A stretch of DNA of 64,000 nucleotides, taken from the NCBI GenBank assembly GCA_965277595.1, contig CBDIDH010000002.1:2728001-2792000 (forward strand), written 5' to 3'. The notes under the pieces are model-generated. The model was not told the origin of the DNA. It worked only from the letters and a program-made list of their open reading frames with translations, and searched no databases. This DNA is from CBDIDH01 sp965277595 (GTDB lineage: Bacteria; Planctomycetota; Planctomycetia; Isosphaerales; Isosphaeraceae). Shown here one piece after another: positions 1 through 9,321 of the stretch (the first letter of the stretch is position 1; each line of letters starts with the position of its first letter). The position numbers and the translations under genes are program-made.

Positions 1-2
1 TC

Positions 3-1294
3 GTGAGTCTTGCTTCAATCTCGACGGTTCCGCAGACGGTCACTGCCTTGAAAGCCCCCTTTCGCCCTCGGCCCGTGGCCGACTTCGCGGAAGCTGGACT
101 GAACTTCGCGCAGGTCGAGGGCCTGGTGCTGAAGTTCCTGCTCAATATCGGCGTTGCCTCGGGGCGCAGGATTGCCGAGGAACTGGGCCTGCCGTTCGGC
201 CCCTTTCCCGAATATCTCCGTAACCTCAAGAATCAACAGATCGTCGCCTACACGAACTCCACGGCGGCGAATGACTACCTTTACTCGTTGACCGACTCGG
301 GCCGGGCGCGGGCGAAGGTCTATTTCGAGGAATGCTCTTACGTCGGCGCGGCCCCCGTGCCGTTCGAGGATTACGTCAAATCCGTCGCCGCGCAGACGAT
401 CCAGGCCGAAAGTCCCAAGCAAGAAGATTTGCGGAGGGCCTTCTCCGATCTCCTGATCTCCGAGGAGATGTTCGAGACACTCGGCCCGGCGATCAACTCC
501 GGGCGCGGGATGTTCCTTTACGGATATCCCGGCAACGGTAAGACCAGCATCGCTGAACGGATCACCCGATGCTTCGGCACGAGCGTCTGGATTCCCAAGG
601 TCATCGACGTCTCGGGACACATCCTCAAGCTTCACGATCCGGCGAACCACGAGCCGATCATCACCCATCGCTCGGGCTTGCTTCGCGAGGACGACTACGA
701 CCACCGCTGGATCGAGATCCGCAGGCCGACGATCATCGCCGGTGGTGAGTTGCGGATGGAAGACCTGGAAATTCACTTCGACCCGATAACCAAGATCAGC
801 GAAGCGCCTCTTCACATGAAGAGCAACAACGGCACCTTCCTGATCGACGATTTCGGCCGCCAGCGCATGGCCCCGATTGAGTTGCTCAACCGCTGGATTG
901 TCCCGCTCGAAAAACGTTACGACTTCCTCTGCCTCGCGAACGGCAAGAAGATTCGGGTCCCCTTCGACCAGTTGATTCTCTTCTCGACCAACCTCGAACC
1001 GAAACAACTCGTCGACGAGGCCTTTCTTCGCCGAATCCCCTACAAGATCAACGCCGCCGACCCGACCGAGGCGATGTTCCGCCAGATGTTCGCGATCTTC
1101 GCCCCCAAGCTCGGGTTTGACTCGGTCGACTCCAAAGCTCTCGACTACCTGATCGATCGCCACTACCGGCGCAACAATCGCCCCTTCCGCTGCTGCCAGC
1201 CCCGCGACCTTCTCCTTCAGGTCCGCAACTACTGTATCTATAACGACCTGCCGCTGGAACTCAGCCCGGCCTATTTTGACTTCGCGGCGAACAA

Positions 1295-1313
<19 letters not shown>
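3..1313 (+). CDS. AAA+ ATPase, MoxR/Flp-associated chaperone-like
   Basis: The protein has a Walker A motif GYPGNGKT at residues 174-181 and a Walker B-like FLIDD at 279-283, followed by sensor-like FSTNLEP and a basic C-terminal lid. The first about 110 residues look like a winged-helix unit (LRNLKNQQIVAYT, then DYLYSLTDSGRARA). This architecture matches planctomycete ATPases described as chaperone-type ATPases associated with Flp pilus assembly; the substrate cannot be told from sequence. The GTG at position 3 is the first start visible, but the reading frame is at the window edge so the true start may lie upstream. The 3' end overlaps the convergent gene at 1295-1777 by 19 bases. Cytoplasmic, no signal or membrane segment seen. 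Confidence 0.8.
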
Positions 1314-1777
<464 letters not shown>

Positions 1778-1857
1778 GAGATACCTCCTCGCCGCGGGAC
1801 CAACCTGGTCCGTAACCTGATCGCACAAACGCCCCTTGTGTTTTATCGGCAAAGCAG

Positions 1858-3204
1858 GTGCCGCGAGACGTGGTTGACACCGAGAATGGCCACGTCGTGT
1901 TCGATTGGGACCTCATCGTCGTGGGCGCCGGGGCCGCCGGTCTCTGCGCGGCGATCGCGGCGGCCGAACGCGGGGCGCGTGTCTTGCTTGTCGAGAAGAA
2001 TCGCCGTCCGGGCGTGAAGATCCTCATGTCCGGCGGCACGCGCTGCAATTTGTCGAACGCGCGCGGCCTTCGATCACTCCGGGGGATCAGCGGCCCGATC
2101 GATCCCGGTTATGATCCTCGCGACGCCCAGGGCTCGCGGAGCATTCAACAGGCGTTTGGCGAGCACGGCAAATTCCTCGGCCCCTCGCTCAAGGCTTTCA
2201 GCGTCGAGGACACGGTTGCTCTCTTCGAATCCGAAGGGGTCGCCACCAAGGTTGAGGCCAACGGCAAGATCTTTCCCGCCTCCGATCGCGCCGTGGATGT
2301 TCTCGATGCGCTCTTGCGACGCCTCGGCCGGACCCCGGCCTTGCTCCGTTGCGGATCGCCCGTGCTTGATCTGGAACGTTACGACGTTGGGTTTCGAATG
2401 GCGATCGGCGGCGAATCGGTGACCACGCGTCGGGTCATCGTCGCCGTCGGCGGCCAGTCGTATCCGGGCTGCGGGACCTCGGGCGATGGCTACGCGATCG
2501 CCCTGCGGTTCGGTCATACGATCGTCGAGCCAAGGCCCGCCCTGGTGCCGATCCGGGTCGATGCGGCCTGGGTTCCCGGCCTCAAGGGGTTAACCCTCCC
2601 CGACATCACCGCGAGCGTGCTCGACCCCTCGGGGCGTCTGCTGTTAAAGCGACGCGAGGCGCTTCTCTTCGCCCATTTCGGACTGACCGGTCCGTCCATT
2701 CTCGACGTCAGCCGCGCCGTGGCTCGTTACGAGGGTCCCGGGCAAACCGACCTGACGCTTGACCTTGTTCCCGACCTTCGCGCCGAGACCCTCGACCAGC
2801 AAATCCGCGATGCCTGCCGGGTTGGCCGACGCTCCGTCGCGTCCCTCTTGCCCGACCCCATTCCACGACGCCTGGCCGATGCCCTCATTGACTCCACCAA
2901 AATTCCAGCCGGTCGTGTCGGTCCCGAACTCTCTCGGGACGAGCGGAAACGCCTTGTCTCAGCGTGCAAGGAGATGCGTCTCGGCGTTCTGGGAACGCTC
3001 GGCTTCGCCAAGGCCGAGGTCACCTGTGGTGGCGTCGCGCTCGACGAGGTTGATCCCTCCACACTCGAAAGCCGCAAGGTTCCCGGCCTCCACTTCGCGG
3101 GTGAGGTGCTCGACCTCGACGGCCTGATCGGCGGTTACAACTTCCAGGGAGCCTGGAGCATGGGCTGGCTCGCCGGCGCCTCGGCCTCGATCCCGCGGCC
3201 TTGA
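1858..3204 (+). CDS. HI0933-family FAD-dependent oxidoreductase (BaiN-like)
   Basis: A 448-residue flavoprotein. The N-terminus holds the dinucleotide-binding motif VGAGAAG (about residues 22-28) and the family signature MSGGTRCN. The C-terminus has the second family block, GEVLDLDGLIGGYNFQGA, which closes the FAD site. Members of this HI0933/YhiN/BaiN family are soluble flavoproteins; the substrate of most is unknown, so I assign no reaction. The GTG at 1858 has no good ribosome binding site and a slightly later start is possible, but the Rossmann fold must begin near residue 17. It is divergent from the small permease gene, with about 80 bases between the two starts. Confidence 0.85.
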   Translation: MPRDVVDTENGHVVFDWDLIVVGAGAAGLCAAIAAAERGARVLLVEKNRRPGVKILMSGGTRCNLSNARGLRSLRGISGPIDPGYDPRDAQGSRSIQQAFGEHGKFLGPSLKAFSVEDTVALFESEGVATKVEANGKIFPASDRAVDVLDALLRRLGRTPALLRCGSPVLDLERYDVGFRMAIGGESVTTRRVIVAVGGQSYPGCGTSGDGYAIALRFGHTIVEPRPALVPIRVDAAWVPGLKGLTLPDITASVLDPSGRLLLKRREALLFAHFGLTGPSILDVSRAVARYEGPGQTDLTLDLVPDLRAETLDQQIRDACRVGRRSVASLLPDPIPRRLADALIDSTKIPAGRVGPELSRDERKRLVSACKEMRLGVLGTLGFAKAEVTCGGVALDEVDPSTLESRKVPGLHFAGEVLDLDGLIGGYNFQGAWSMGWLAGASASIPRP

Positions 3205-3279
3205 TCCTGGTTGATTGGAAACGCGAAGACCTCGGTTTTCGGTCAATAGGGTCTTGCAAGTTGTGACTGCTCTTGCCGT

Positions 3280-3346
3280 AAGGCCAAGGAACACAAGGAC
3301 AAATAGCAGATTTTGTCTTTTGTCCCATGTCCTTCTGCCCTTTGAC
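3280..3346. repeat. Inverted repeat with TGTCCTT-type units
   Basis: GGCCAAGGAACACAAGGACA on the left can pair imperfectly with TTTTGTCCCATGTCCTT on the right, giving a hairpin in the gap after the flavoprotein gene. The right arm uses the TGTCCTT unit that forms a long array at 63014-63101. It may serve as a transcription end for the upstream gene; that is inference. Confidence 0.5.
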
Positions 3347-3370
3347 ATCACGAATATGCCGCAATAATCC

Positions 3371-3425
3371 TCGTGGTCCTCAATCCTCGGTCATTGGTCC
3401 TCGGTCCTTGGTCATTGTCCATCAC
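3371..3425. repeat. Heptamer array, GGTC arm only
   Basis: Consecutive degenerate 7-base units of the type CGGTCAT/CGGTCCT/TGGTCAT. No facing GACC arm is visible nearby, so this is a one-armed copy of the dispersed element described at 38070-38175. Translating it in frame adds a spurious N-terminus to the following gene. Confidence 0.75.
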
Positions 3426-3483
3426 CCCCCCGGTTTCCCGACAGGCCCGGTTGATTGTCGGACGATTGTCTTTGATAATCAGA

Positions 3484-4815
3484 GTGGTTCGGAATCGAGA
3501 GAGAGGCCGGATCGGGCGGCCGAAGTCGGTTCCGGGGTCGGATGCAACTTTCGCGGGACGGTGGCGTTTGGGCGGCCTCCTCCAGAACGCGCGACGGTTC
3601 CTTCAAGGGCTGGCCACCGCCTCGCCAGCGCGGGCGCAACGGTTCTCGGTCCCCTGTCCCGAAGGACACCGCCTCACCGGCGTTCGAACCGAAGGTTACC
3701 AGTCGCTCCGTTGCCCGACCTGCGGCGGTGGAATCTTCGTCCTGCCGCGAAGCGTTCTTCCCGAGCCGACCCCCCCCGCCTCGGCCGTTCGAGAATCCGT
3801 AAATCCTGTTTCCGCCAAGGTTTCCGCGGAAATCGAGAATGCCTACGAAGACGATGCGCCGGTCGCCCTGAATGATCCCGAGCCACACGACGACGCGGCC
3901 GAGATTGGCGAAATTGAGTGGGTCGACGAAGCCACGCCGGAAACGCCCGTTTTTCCCAACGAAGCCAATCGACCCGCTCCCGCCCCGGCCCCTCCCAGAA
4001 AGAAAAAAGTCGCGAGGAAACCGAAGGACGAGGTTGCTGAGCCCTTGCCCGTCGAGGTCGCCGAATCCGTGCCCGTTCGACTCGCATTGGCGGACTGGTT
4101 GAAGAGGAAACGAAACCCGCTCGTGGCCCTTGGCGTCGTTCTGGCAATCGCGGGGGCGGTGGCTGTTCGGTCGTGGCGGTCGCACAGGCAGGATCTCCCT
4201 CGTATCGCCGAACTTGGCCGGGTCGAAGGACTTCCGGCGCTCGACGAGGGCAAGTTCGATCGCGCCTTTCAGCTCCTCAGCGCGGCCAAGGCGGCCGTGA
4301 TCGAGCTTGGCGACGCCTATCAAGGGGCCGAGGCCATCAAACAAGGAGCCGACGAGGCCGCGATCATCAATCGACTCAACCTGGAGCGACCCGAAACCCT
4401 CCTCGGCGAGGCCAGCTCGACCGATCCCAAGGACTGGGCGAGACGCTTTGATTCCCTCTACAAGGGGCGGACGATCCTCGTCGACGCCTCGATCAAAGCC
4501 ATTCCCGACTCAATGGGCGCGGGGGGTTACGCCCTCGATTACCCGATCGTGCCCGACGGCGGCGACGGCGGCCCCCCTCGCAGCCTCGGCCGGATCGATC
4601 TGACCGGCTTCCGCCTCTTCGACCTCATCAAGCCGAGGGTCGGCGACCGCGTTACCTTTGGCGCGAAACTCGACTCGTTCCGGTTCGACCCCAAAAGTGA
4701 GGTCTGGCTTCTCGGCCTTGAAAAAGACAGCGGCGTGATCATGACCCACGTCAAGGCGCTCGAAGCCCTCGGCTGGCCCTCGGCCAGCGACACCACCACG
4801 GAGGGGCCGCCGTGA
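3484..4815 (+). CDS. Zinc-ribbon, single-pass membrane protein of unknown function
   Basis: I do not recognise a named family. Near the N-terminus is a Cys/His cluster (SVPCPEGHRLTG then RCPTCGGG about 20 residues later) that looks like a zinc ribbon of the kind fused to planctomycete membrane proteins. A long acidic and Pro/Lys-rich linker follows (PAPAPAPPRKKKVARKPKDE), then one membrane helix (NPLVALGVVLAIAGAVAV), leaving a C-terminal domain of about 200 residues outside. The frame is open back to 3373 but that stretch is heptamer repeat; the GTG at 3484 is the first start beyond it, and lacks a clear ribosome binding site, so the start is uncertain. Its stop overlaps the next start (GTGA), implying translational coupling and a shared role. 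Confidence 0.6.
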   Translation: MVRNRERGRIGRPKSVPGSDATFAGRWRLGGLLQNARRFLQGLATASPARAQRFSVPCPEGHRLTGVRTEGYQSLRCPTCGGGIFVLPRSVLPEPTPPASAVRESVNPVSAKVSAEIENAYEDDAPVALNDPEPHDDAAEIGEIEWVDEATPETPVFPNEANRPAPAPAPPRKKKVARKPKDEVAEPLPVEVAESVPVRLALADWLKRKRNPLVALGVVLAIAGAVAVRSWRSHRQDLPRIAELGRVEGLPALDEGKFDRAFQLLSAAKAAVIELGDAYQGAEAIKQGADEAAIINRLNLERPETLLGEASSTDPKDWARRFDSLYKGRTILVDASIKAIPDSMGAGGYALDYPIVPDGGDGGPPRSLGRIDLTGFRLFDLIKPRVGDRVTFGAKLDSFRFDPKSEVWLLGLEKDSGVIMTHVKALEALGWPSASDTTTEGPP

Positions 4816-6437
4816 ACCTGAAAAGACTGGCCCTCGGCCTACTATTTTTTACGCTCCTGATAACCTCTTTTGCGCGGGGTCAGGATGCGGGTCCCGTTTC
4901 CGTCGAACCGGGCGATCTGACAAAGCGGGCCGATCTGATCGGTCGCGAGGTCGTGGTCGACGACCGCGTCTCCCGGTTCCAGTGGCATCCCGAAACCGGC
5001 TACGACCAGATTTTCCTGACGCGAGCGCCCGAGGTCAGCTTCGAGGTTCCCAAACCGCTCCGGCCGTCGCAAAGTCCGTCAGTCGTTGCGGTTCGCGTTC
5101 GCGGAACCCTGCGCCTTGAGCGGGGCCGATGGTGGGTCGACGTCTCCCATTTTGAGCCCGAGGCGGCCGATCTGGATCGCCTGAATCGCGCGGTCGCGCT
5201 CTTGCCGAGGTCCGATGCCGAGTCCCGATACGCCTGGGCACGCTGGGCCGAGACCCGCGGCCGCGCCTTTCACGACGAACATCTCATCACCCGCGCTCGC
5301 GAGGTCCTGGCCGAGGCGATCCGGGCCGATTCCGATCGTCCCTCCTCCGCCGATCCCGCCGGGCACTGGCTCGCTCTCGCCGATCGCGCCCGAACCGCGA
5401 AGGTTCCCGAACCCGAACCCTCGGCGCAGGCTCACCGCGGCTTTCGCGCCAGGCTCGCCCTCGCGAAGTCGGCCGTTGAACTCAAAACCCTGGTCGATCG
5501 GATCGATCGCGCCTTTCCCGAAGCGGCGAAAGCTGTCTCGGCGGACCTCTCGCGCTGGGAAAAACCCTACAGGAACGCCCCGGCCGACGCCTACCGCGCC
5601 GCACCCGTCGAGGCCCGCCGGGCGCTCGATCACCAGCTTCGGGCCGATGCCGTTCAAGAACTTCTCGAACTTAAGGCCGCCGAGGCGCCGAAGTCCCTGC
5701 TCAGTCTGGCCGACGAGGCGGAGCGGTCGCTCCCGGACCGGCCCGACCTGGCGCGTCGGTTCTTGACAAAGGGGCTCGCGCTCGCGGAAACCGAAATCGG
5801 GTCGCTCAGACTCGATGAAGTCGAGGCGCTGGCGAAGGTCTATCGCGATCGCCTTCAGCAGCCGGAAAAGGGACGAGACGTCATTCTCGCCTGGCTCTCG
5901 AACCAGAAGAACCAGCGACTCAGCCCGCGCGACGCCGGCGGCCGGATCGCCCTCGCCGACCAGTACGAAAATCTTTTGAATGACCGCGAAACCGCCGTGA
6001 GCCTGCTCCGCGAAGCCTGGAAGATTGACTACGCCTCCGGCGAGGTCGCCGACGCCTTCCGACGCCGAGGTTTTCGAAAGGTCAACGGCGATTGGGTCGA
6101 AGGCACCCGCAATTCCGCCCCAGCCGCCGCCGCTTCTTCCGGCACGGAACCCTCGGCGCCCGTTGCCGTTGCTCTTGCTGATCCCGCGCCCTTGCCGGCT
6201 CGCTCGGAATCGCTTCGCGGTTCCACGGCCGAGGAGGTTCGGGTCAGAATGGGGGGACGGCCGAACCGCAAGACCTGGGTCTCCAGCCAGGGACAGCTTG
6301 TCGAGCAATGGGTGTACTTCGGCCCGAGGCTCGATCAGTACGTGAACCTACTGCGCAAGGCCGGCGAGCCTCAGCCCCATGTCATCTCGTATTATTCGCT
6401 TCCACACGGACCAGTCGATCGTCCGACGGCGCCCTGA
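4812..6437 (+). CDS. Exported protein with C-terminal OmlA/SmpA-like segment
   Basis: A 541-residue protein beginning with a signal peptide (MNLKRLALGLLFFTLLITSF, cut near ARGQ). The middle is helical and Ala/Arg/Glu-rich with tetratricopeptide-like character (RAREVLAEAIRAD, then ENLLNDRETAVSLLREAWKI). The last about 75 residues (EEVRVRMGGRPNRKTWVSSQ, then QLVEQWVYFGP) resemble the SmpA/OmlA-type fold, where a VRxxMGxP turn opens the domain. Function is not assignable. The GTG start overlaps the stop of the upstream membrane-protein gene by four bases, so the two are very likely one operon acting at the cell envelope. Confidence 0.65.
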   Translation: MNLKRLALGLLFFTLLITSFARGQDAGPVSVEPGDLTKRADLIGREVVVDDRVSRFQWHPETGYDQIFLTRAPEVSFEVPKPLRPSQSPSVVAVRVRGTLRLERGRWWVDVSHFEPEAADLDRLNRAVALLPRSDAESRYAWARWAETRGRAFHDEHLITRAREVLAEAIRADSDRPSSADPAGHWLALADRARTAKVPEPEPSAQAHRGFRARLALAKSAVELKTLVDRIDRAFPEAAKAVSADLSRWEKPYRNAPADAYRAAPVEARRALDHQLRADAVQELLELKAAEAPKSLLSLADEAERSLPDRPDLARRFLTKGLALAETEIGSLRLDEVEALAKVYRDRLQQPEKGRDVILAWLSNQKNQRLSPRDAGGRIALADQYENLLNDRETAVSLLREAWKIDYASGEVADAFRRRGFRKVNGDWVEGTRNSAPAAAASSGTEPSAPVAVALADPAPLPARSESLRGSTAEEVRVRMGGRPNRKTWVSSQGQLVEQWVYFGPRLDQYVNLLRKAGEPQPHVISYYSLPHGPVDRPTAP

Positions 6438-6912
6438 ACGGCCCGGCTGCCACGTGGAATTCTGGCAACGTTTCGCAAAGTCCTCTTGACAGCGGACGTA
6501 CGATGGTGGGAAAACCACGCCGCTTCGCCCGCCCGTGGCCCACCGTTGTCGAAATGACTCGTCTGGCGAGTCGCCCGCCTCACGAATCCCGATAATTTTT
6601 GCAAACCTTTATCGGGGTGCTACGTAATAGCGTTGGCGAAGTGAGGAAATAGGCTCCGACCCTTGTCCATGGCGCATAATATGCCGTGGCCGAGAAATGA
6701 AACCGGGGCGCGGCCCTTCGCCCCCGAATGTTCCGGTCCTCCGGGGAAAGATTCAACGAGACCCACCCCGGTCGTTCACCCGTTTCGTTCGCCCTTTTTT
6801 TCGTTCTCAGAAGTTATTCGCGGCCGGGGTTGTCGGGAATCGTGGGTCTGTCGTCGGTTCGTTCGATCACCGCCTCCGTTGACCTGCTGCGACGTACACC
6901 TGGAGGTGTCAC
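6438..6912. other. Gene-free interval with two hairpins
   Basis: No supportable gene. Two short perfect inverted repeats are visible: GACTCG/CGAGTC at 6556-6572 and CCCGATAA/TTATCGGG at 6588-6616, the second with a T-rich loop. They may end transcription of the preceding operon. A TTGACA occurs at 6485-6490 without a convincing -10 partner. The strong ribosome binding site of the next gene is at the right edge. Confidence 0.5.
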
Positions 6913-7398
6913 ATGGCTCGCAAAGACGCTTTGCTTCGACTTCATGCGCGGCTCGTCGCGCGTCGAGATGCCCTCCGTAAGGCCCTCAACGGCGATTTTG
7001 ATAGCTACCGGGAACTCGCGGCCCAGGACGCTGTCGGCGACAACGTCGATGCGGCCGTCGATACCGCCAATGAAGAGATCAGCTCCCAGCTTGTCGAGAT
7101 CGAGAGCCGCGAACTCGGTCAAATTGAACACGCCCTGAGCCGAATTGTCCAGGGCGTTTACGGCCGTTGTGAGTATTGCGGCGGCAAGATCGCCGAGGCA
7201 AGGCTCAACGCCCTGCCCTATACCAACAGTTGCATCGAGTGCCAGCGCGAAAATGAGCGGTCCGGGCAGTCGTTCCACTCGGGAATGGACACCCAGCGTT
7301 GGGACAAGATCTACGACAAGTCGCCCGACGACGCCGATCGCGATTCCGACATCAAGCTCAGCGACTTCGAGATGGACCTCAGCGAATCGGGTCGCTAA
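6913..7398 (+). CDS. DksA/TraR family C4 zinc-finger protein
   Basis: A 161-residue protein with a helical, charged N-terminus and a C4 zinc finger, C86-x2-C89 (CEYCGGKI) and C107-x2-C110 (CIECQ), in the arrangement of the DksA/TraR family. Family members bind in the RNA polymerase secondary channel and change promoter response to ppGpp, or are related small zinc proteins. The tail after the finger is longer and more acidic than in E. coli DksA (ending EMDLSESGR). The start is fixed by GGAGGTG five bases before the ATG. The gene stands alone and ends in a clear intrinsic terminator at 7455-7487. Confidence 0.85.
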   Translation: MARKDALLRLHARLVARRDALRKALNGDFDSYRELAAQDAVGDNVDAAVDTANEEISSQLVEIESRELGQIEHALSRIVQGVYGRCEYCGGKIAEARLNALPYTNSCIECQRENERSGQSFHSGMDTQRWDKIYDKSPDDADRDSDIKLSDFEMDLSESGR

Positions 7399-7454
7399 GA
7401 CGAAGTCGCGACCAGGTCACGTCTTGAGTCCGTTCACACCCTGACATTCTCGAA

Positions 7455-7487
7455 GGGCCGCCGGATCACTCTGGCGGCCCTTTTTTT
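7455..7487 (+). terminator. Intrinsic terminator after the DksA-like gene
   Basis: Stem GGGCCGCC (7455-7462) with GGCGGCCC (7473-7480), 10-base loop, followed directly by seven T residues (7481-7487). It lies 57 bases beyond the DksA-like stop codon. Confidence 0.9.
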
Positions 7488-7547
7488 GGTCGCTCGCCAT
7501 TTTGGCGTCTTATCAAGAGATTCGTGATTCGATCTCGACCTGGAACT

Positions 7548-7577
7548 TTGACTTGGCCGTTGACACCGGGGTATAGT
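7548..7577 (+). promoter_or_regulatory. Candidate sigma70-type promoter of the HtrA-trpD operon
   Basis: TTGACT at 7548-7553 and TATAGT at 7572-7577 with an 18-base spacer, placed after a terminator and about 140 bases before the protease start. A second TTGACA (7561-7565 region) lies too close to the -10 to serve as its partner. Confidence 0.55.
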
Positions 7578-7716
7578 GTGAAGTGCGTTCCGGTAGCGAT
7601 TTGAGGACGACCCGACTTGTCGCGCCTGGCCGAGAGGCCGTGAACGCCCGCGTGTTGCCCGGCGCAAGTCGACCCACCTCCGCACCTTCCGGCCCTGGCG
7701 TGGAGTCCGGCCCACC

Positions 7717-9321
7717 ATGTCGCGAACGACAAGCCCGCTCGTTCTGGCTCTGACCCTGGTCTCTGGAGCCCTGATCGGCGTCCTGCTCGATCGGAGCGGC
7801 CCGCGTCTCTCAGCCCAGGCAAGCGGGCCGGTCCGAACCCTCAGAAGAGCCGCCGGCGAGGCGGCCCCGGTCGCCCCCGCGGCCTCGACGGCACCCGCAA
7901 CCACCCCCGCGCCCAGAAATGTCAACGACGATGCCGAGTACGCCTCGCTCGCTCGCCAGTACACCCAGTTTGAACAGGTGAACCGAACCTTCGAGATGGT
8001 CGCCCGGGTGGTCTCGCCAGCGGTCGTTCACATCGTCGCCGAGAAGACCGGCCGGATCGACGAATCGGCCCGACTCCGCCACTTTGAGGAAACCGGGTCG
8101 GGCGTCATTGTTCGAGGCGACCGCAGCCATAACCTCTATGTCCTGACCAACAACCATGTCGTCGAAGGGGCCGCGCCGGCCAAGATCGGCATCTTTTTGC
8201 AGAACGGCCGATCGATCCATCCCGATCAGGTCTGGCTCGACGCCGCCGCTGATATCGCCGTTCTCAACCTCGGCGCCGTGGACCTCCCCGCCTGCCGTCT
8301 TGGCAACAGCGACGAGGTCACCGTCGGGAGCTGGGTCCTGGCGCTGGGAAGCCCCTTTGGCCTGACGCACTCGGTCAGTCAGGGGATCATCAGCGCCCGA
8401 GGGCGGCACATGGACGAGCTTCAGGACGTCGAGAACCAGGACTTTTTTCAGACCGACGCCGCGATCAACCCCGGCAACTCGGGCGGTCCGCTCGTGAACA
8501 TGAAGGGGGAGGTGATCGGCATCAACAACTCGATCGCCTCCAACGGCGGCGGCAACGAGGGCGTCGGCTTCAGCATTCCGATCAACCTGGCGCGCTGGAT
8601 CATGAACCAGCTTGTCTCAAAAGGGCGGGTGAGTCGCGGGGCGCTCGGGATCGACCTTCATCCCGAATACAAGCCCGAGCAGGCGGTGGAACTGGGTCTC
8701 GATCGTCCCCAAGGGGCCTGGGTTGACAAGGTCTTTCCCGCCTCTCCCGCGTTCGAGGCGGGCCTGCGCGACGGTGACGTCATCCTTCAGTTTCGCGGGG
8801 TCGACGTCCACGACCTGAACCACCTGATCAACATGGTCTCGATGGCCCCGATCGGTCAGCCGGCCGACCTGATCGTCTGGCGAGGTCGGCAACGTTACAG
8901 CCTAAAAGTGACTGTCGGCGACCGCGACCGGACGATCGTTCAGGCGACACCCCCGGCCGGTGCCGCCGGTCCGGCCGCGCCGCCACGCGGCGGCCTGCTT
9001 CGACGGCCCGACCGCCCCGTGACGCCCGCGACGACGGCGCAGGGCCTGAGCCTTCAGACCCTCGACGAGGCCAGGGCACGCGCCTTCGGCCTGCCGGTTA
9101 CCTTGCACGGAGTCATGATTCTCGACATTGCCCCCGAAAGTCCCCTGGCCCAGAAGCTCAGACGCCTGGACGTGATTTATTCGGTGAACGGACAAGGGGT
9201 TGCGAGCGCGGAAGAGGCGGCCTTGGCCTTGAACCGGCTCTCGGCCAGGGAACCGATTGTTCTTGGCTATGATCGGGTCGTCAAGGGAACGATTGAGCGC
9301 CGGACCGAGTCGCTGCCATGA
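7717..9321 (+). CDS. HtrA/DegP-like serine protease with two PDZ domains
   Basis: A 534-residue exported protease. An N-terminal hydrophobic segment (SPLVLALTLVSGALIGVLL) acts as signal or anchor, followed by an Ala/Pro linker. The trypsin-like domain has a complete triad: His147 (NNHVVEG), Asp179 (AAADIAVL) and Ser255 in GNSGGP. A first PDZ domain follows (about residues 305-400, with VFPASPAFEAGLRDGDVI) and a second, more divergent one lies near the C-terminus (about 440-525, DIAPESPLAQKL). Such proteins degrade or refold damaged envelope proteins. A promoter candidate lies 140 bases upstream. The stop codon overlaps the trpD start (ATGA), an unexpected coupling between protein quality control and tryptophan synthesis. 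Confidence 0.92.
   Translation: MSRTTSPLVLALTLVSGALIGVLLDRSGPRLSAQASGPVRTLRRAAGEAAPVAPAASTAPATTPAPRNVNDDAEYASLARQYTQFEQVNRTFEMVARVVSPAVVHIVAEKTGRIDESARLRHFEETGSGVIVRGDRSHNLYVLTNNHVVEGAAPAKIGIFLQNGRSIHPDQVWLDAAADIAVLNLGAVDLPACRLGNSDEVTVGSWVLALGSPFGLTHSVSQGIISARGRHMDELQDVENQDFFQTDAAINPGNSGGPLVNMKGEVIGINNSIASNGGGNEGVGFSIPINLARWIMNQLVSKGRVSRGALGIDLHPEYKPEQAVELGLDRPQGAWVDKVFPASPAFEAGLRDGDVILQFRGVDVHDLNHLINMVSMAPIGQPADLIVWRGRQRYSLKVTVGDRDRTIVQATPPAGAAGPAAPPRGGLLRRPDRPVTPATTAQGLSLQTLDEARARAFGLPVTLHGVMILDIAPESPLAQKLRRLDVIYSVNGQGVASAEEAALALNRLSAREPIVLGYDRVVKGTIERRTESLP

Noticed and set aside
3373..3483. N-terminal extension of the zinc-ribbon membrane protein
   Set aside because: The codons translate heptamer repeat DNA and lie outside any protein-like region.
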